A stretch of DNA of 6,970 bases from an uncultured bacterium (GTDB lineage: Bacteria; Bacillota; Clostridia; Peptostreptococcales; Anaerovoracaceae), in NCBI GenBank assembly GCA_905214195.1, contig CAJMLH010000054.1, positions 1 through 6,970 on the forward strand, in the 5' to 3' direction. Position 1 is the first letter of the stretch, and every line of letters begins with the position of its first letter. The position numbers and the translations under genes are program-made. Of the stretch, positions 6,162 to 6,970 are shown piece after piece. Under the pieces are notes generated by a model, which saw only the letters and a list, made by a program, of their open reading frames with translations, did no database searches and was not told the origin of the DNA.

Positions 6162-6197
6162 ATGTGGATAAAGTGTTCGGATGAACTTTATTTTTGA
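6162..6197 (+). CDS. Upstream small ORF of unit 1, peptide MWIKCSDELYF
   Basis: An 11-codon frame with AAAGGGG nine bases before its ATG; an in-frame ATG at 6153 directly abuts that site and is less likely. It ends at TGA 42 bases before the main gene. The same frame recurs in unit 2 with one silent and one conservative change, and in the visible part of unit 3. The start codon sits at the edge of an ATCCGA/TCGGAT hairpin. It may be a leader peptide controlling the downstream gene through translational coupling; it could also be an accident of a conserved RNA leader. Confidence 0.4.
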   Translation: MWIKCSDELYF

Positions 6198-6238
6198 ATC
6201 GGTAGCTCAAAAGGAGCATATTCATAGGGGTGCGTGTA

Positions 6239-6460
6239 ATGGATAAAATGGATAAAATTAGAAGTGTGCTTAAGCAGTCTTGTATGGGTTTGCTGATAAT
6301 TGGTGCGCTAGGACTTTTAATAATATTTACTTTGGAGAATATATTACATGTTGGGATTGAGTTTGCAAGAACTAAAAGGCTCAGTGTATTTTTCCTTGGT
6401 ATGGGAAGTGTAAGTGCACTAGTATGCGCTTTGCTCAGTTTTATCAAAAGAAAGGAATAA
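6239..6460 (+). CDS. Small two-helix membrane protein, unit 1 (unknown family)
   Basis: A 73-residue protein with a lysine-rich N-terminus, a first hydrophobic helix at about 16-36, a short polar connector with acidic and basic residues (IEFARTKR at 40-47), a second helix at about 48-68, and a basic tail FIKRKE. Both ends are predicted to be cytosolic by the positive-inside rule. ATG 6239 is chosen because AGGGG lies eight bases upstream and unit 2 has an equivalent start; GTG 6230 would add only three residues and sits in that binding site. Identity to the unit 2 protein is 42 of 73, with the last 13 residues identical. I recognise no named family. Size and topology fit small membrane toxins, bacteriocin immunity proteins or other membrane peptides, none of which is shown. 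Confidence 0.75.
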   Translation: MDKMDKIRSVLKQSCMGLLIIGALGLLIIFTLENILHVGIEFARTKRLSVFFLGMGSVSALVCALLSFIKRKE

Positions 6461-6506
6461 GGAAATAACATTTTAAAATATAGCAAGTAAACATTGTTTT
6501 TCTAAA

Positions 6507-6523
6507 GAAGATGCTTAATCTTC
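6507..6523 (+). repeat. Trailer hairpin of unit 1
   Basis: GAAGAT, five-base loop GCTTA, ATCTTC: a perfect 6-bp hairpin 46 bases after the unit 1 stop codon and just before the unit 2 leader. No T-run follows on the plus strand, so it is not a normal terminator. It may be an RNA processing or stability element between cassettes, or a recombination-related site. The same hairpin occurs unchanged in unit 2 at 6897-6913. Confidence 0.6.
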
Positions 6524-6549
6524 ACAGAATTTGAAAGGGGATGAATCCG

Positions 6550-6585
6550 ATGTGGATAAAATGTTCGGATGAATTTTATTTTTGA
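6550..6585 (+). CDS. Upstream small ORF of unit 2, peptide MWIKCSDEFYF
   Basis: Counterpart of the unit 1 upstream frame, with the same binding site spacing, length and TGA stop. Changes are AAA for AAG (silent) and TTT for CTT (Phe for Leu). A different frame, ATG 6569, runs without a stop into the unit 2 main gene and would add 20 residues. In unit 1 that frame is broken by the 2-base indel, so it is probably not used. Confidence 0.4.
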   Translation: MWIKCSDEFYF

Positions 6586-6628
6586 ACCGGTAACTCAAAA
6601 GGAGCGTATTCATAGGGGAGAGTGTGTA

Positions 6629-6850
6629 ATGAATAAAATCGATAAGGTGAAAAATGCGCTTAAGCAGGCATGCGTGAGATTGCTGGTTTTAGGCGCAGCG
6701 GCGTTTTTGATATTCTTTGCTTTAAAGAATATATTTGATTTAGATATTGAATTTGCAAGCACTAAGTTGCTTGTGGCAGTTAGCTTCGGTATGGCGGCTG
6801 TATTAGCGTTAGTATGCGCTTTGCTCAGTTTTATCAAAAGAAAGGAATAA
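6629..6850 (+). CDS. Small two-helix membrane protein, unit 2 (unknown family)
   Basis: A 73-residue paralogue of the unit 1 protein with the same layout: basic N-terminus (MNKIDKVKNALKQAC), helix at about 16-36, polar connector with conserved IEFA at 40-43 and TK at 45-46, second helix at about 47-68, and the identical ALVCALLSFIKRKE tail. Conserved positions outside the tail include Asp5, Lys6, Leu11-Lys12-Gln13, Cys15, Gly22-Ala23, Asn34-Ile35 and Gly54-Met55. Thirty-one of the first 60 residues differ from unit 1, mostly hydrophobic swaps. ATG 6629 has AGGGGAG eight bases upstream. An upstream in-frame ATG at 6569 is not conserved in unit 1 and is rejected as start. Function unknown. Confidence 0.78.
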   Translation: MNKIDKVKNALKQACVRLLVLGAAAFLIFFALKNIFDLDIEFASTKLLVAVSFGMAAVLALVCALLSFIKRKE

Positions 6851-6896
6851 GGAAATAACATTTAAAAATATAGCAAGTAAACATTGTTTTTCTAAA

Positions 6897-6913
6897 GAAG
6901 ATGCTTAATCTTC
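6897..6913 (+). repeat. Trailer hairpin of unit 2
   Basis: The same GAAGAT-GCTTA-ATCTTC hairpin as in unit 1, exactly 390 bases downstream, again without a following T-run. One base change lies just outside the stem (TTCATAG instead of TTCACAG), leaving the pairing intact. Confidence 0.6.
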
Positions 6914-6920
6914 ATAGAAT

Positions 6921-6970
6921 TTGAAAGGGGATGAATCCGATGTGGATAAAATGTTCGGATGAATTTTATT
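6921..6970 (+). repeat. Cassette repeat unit 3, cut by the window end
   Basis: The first 50 bases of a third unit, identical to 6531-6580 of unit 2. It includes the ribosome binding site and the first ten codons of the upstream small ORF (from 6940, MWIKCSDEFY) and the complete leader hairpin. A third small membrane protein gene is expected just beyond the window, and the array may continue. Confidence 0.9.

Larger units (their letters stand above)
6143..6530 (+). repeat. Cassette repeat unit 1 (388 bases)
   Basis: First copy of a direct tandem repeat starting at TTGAAAGGGG. It comprises a leader (6143-6238) with a short upstream frame and hairpin, a 73-codon gene (6239-6460), and a trailer (6461-6530) with a GAAGAT/ATCTTC hairpin. 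Compared with unit 2, the leader differs at about 5 of 87 positions plus a 2-base indel at the ribosome binding site. The segment from 6420 (last 13 codons plus trailer) differs at 2 of 111, while the first 60 codons differ at roughly one base in three. The sequence before 6143 shows no repeat similarity, so this is the array's left edge. Confidence 0.95.
6531..6920 (+). repeat. Cassette repeat unit 2 (390 bases)
   Basis: Second complete copy of the tandem repeat, with the same order of leader (6531-6628), 73-codon gene (6629-6850) and trailer (6851-6920). Its first 50 bases are identical to the visible start of unit 3, so units 2 and 3 are closer to each other in the leader than either is to unit 1. 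Confidence 0.95.

Noticed and set aside
6186..6230. Selenocysteine read-through of the upstream frame TGA into the following codons
   Set aside because: Reading on gives only nine more codons before TAG, with replacement changes between units and no SECIS-like evidence.
6061..6486. 141-codon open frame on the minus strand across unit 1, and a similar 83-codon frame at 6610-6861 across unit 2
   Set aside because: They mirror the plus-strand genes that have ribosome binding sites and conserved starts. Their products are Ser/Leu/Ile-rich shadow sequences and their similarity to each other is explained by the repeat.
6569..6628. 20-residue N-terminal extension of the unit 2 membrane protein
   Set aside because: The equivalent frame in unit 1 is shifted by a 2-base indel and stops. 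The conserved ATG 6629 has AGGGGAG at the right distance.

Overview
The window reads as chromosomal DNA of a low-to-moderate GC Firmicute, most likely an anaerobic clostridium. The grounds are strong AGGAG-type ribosome binding sites, A/T-rich intergenic DNA with sigma-A-like promoters, and a YlmH-type S4 protein, a TIGR03905-type TSCPD protein and a double-C-terminal-domain cation diffusion facilitator, all typical of Clostridia. No rRNA, tRNA, CRISPR array, transposase or phage gene was seen.

Left half (96-3902) is a minus-strand cluster. In transcription order it holds a small TSCPD protein, a CDF metal exporter with an Asn-Asp-Asp-Asp metal site (manganese is the best guess), then after a near-consensus internal promoter a short NfeD protein and its SPFH/slipin partner, a strong intrinsic terminator-like hairpin, and a class I purine nucleoside phosphorylase. 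The TSCPD and CDF genes are 12 bases apart. The NfeD and slipin genes are 16 bases apart and form a membrane microdomain pair. Two hairpins at 3-65 lie between the phosphorylase and whatever precedes the window.

The strand switches at 3903-3994, a short A/T-rich divergent region. The plus strand then carries ylmH (ribosome-associated quality control) and moaA (first step of molybdopterin synthesis). No other molybdenum cofactor gene is present. Between ylmH and moaA lies a strikingly GC-rich stretch (about 66% over 4791-4880) with an 18-base tandem repeat and two long complementary segment pairs in pseudoknot order. It is not explained by either gene.

The right end (about 6080-6970) is the most unusual part. 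A promoter with a perfect TTGACA box leads into a tandem array of about 390-base cassettes: two complete units and the start of a third, cut by the window end. Each complete unit encodes a 73-residue, two-helix membrane protein preceded by a conserved 11-codon upstream reading frame inside a hairpin-forming leader. Flanks are 94-98% identical between units, whereas most of the protein-coding part is only about two-thirds identical at DNA level and about half identical in protein. Conserved non-coding flanks around diverging small membrane proteins suggest a duplicating and diversifying gene family, possibly toxin-, immunity- or peptide-related. I recognise no named family for it.
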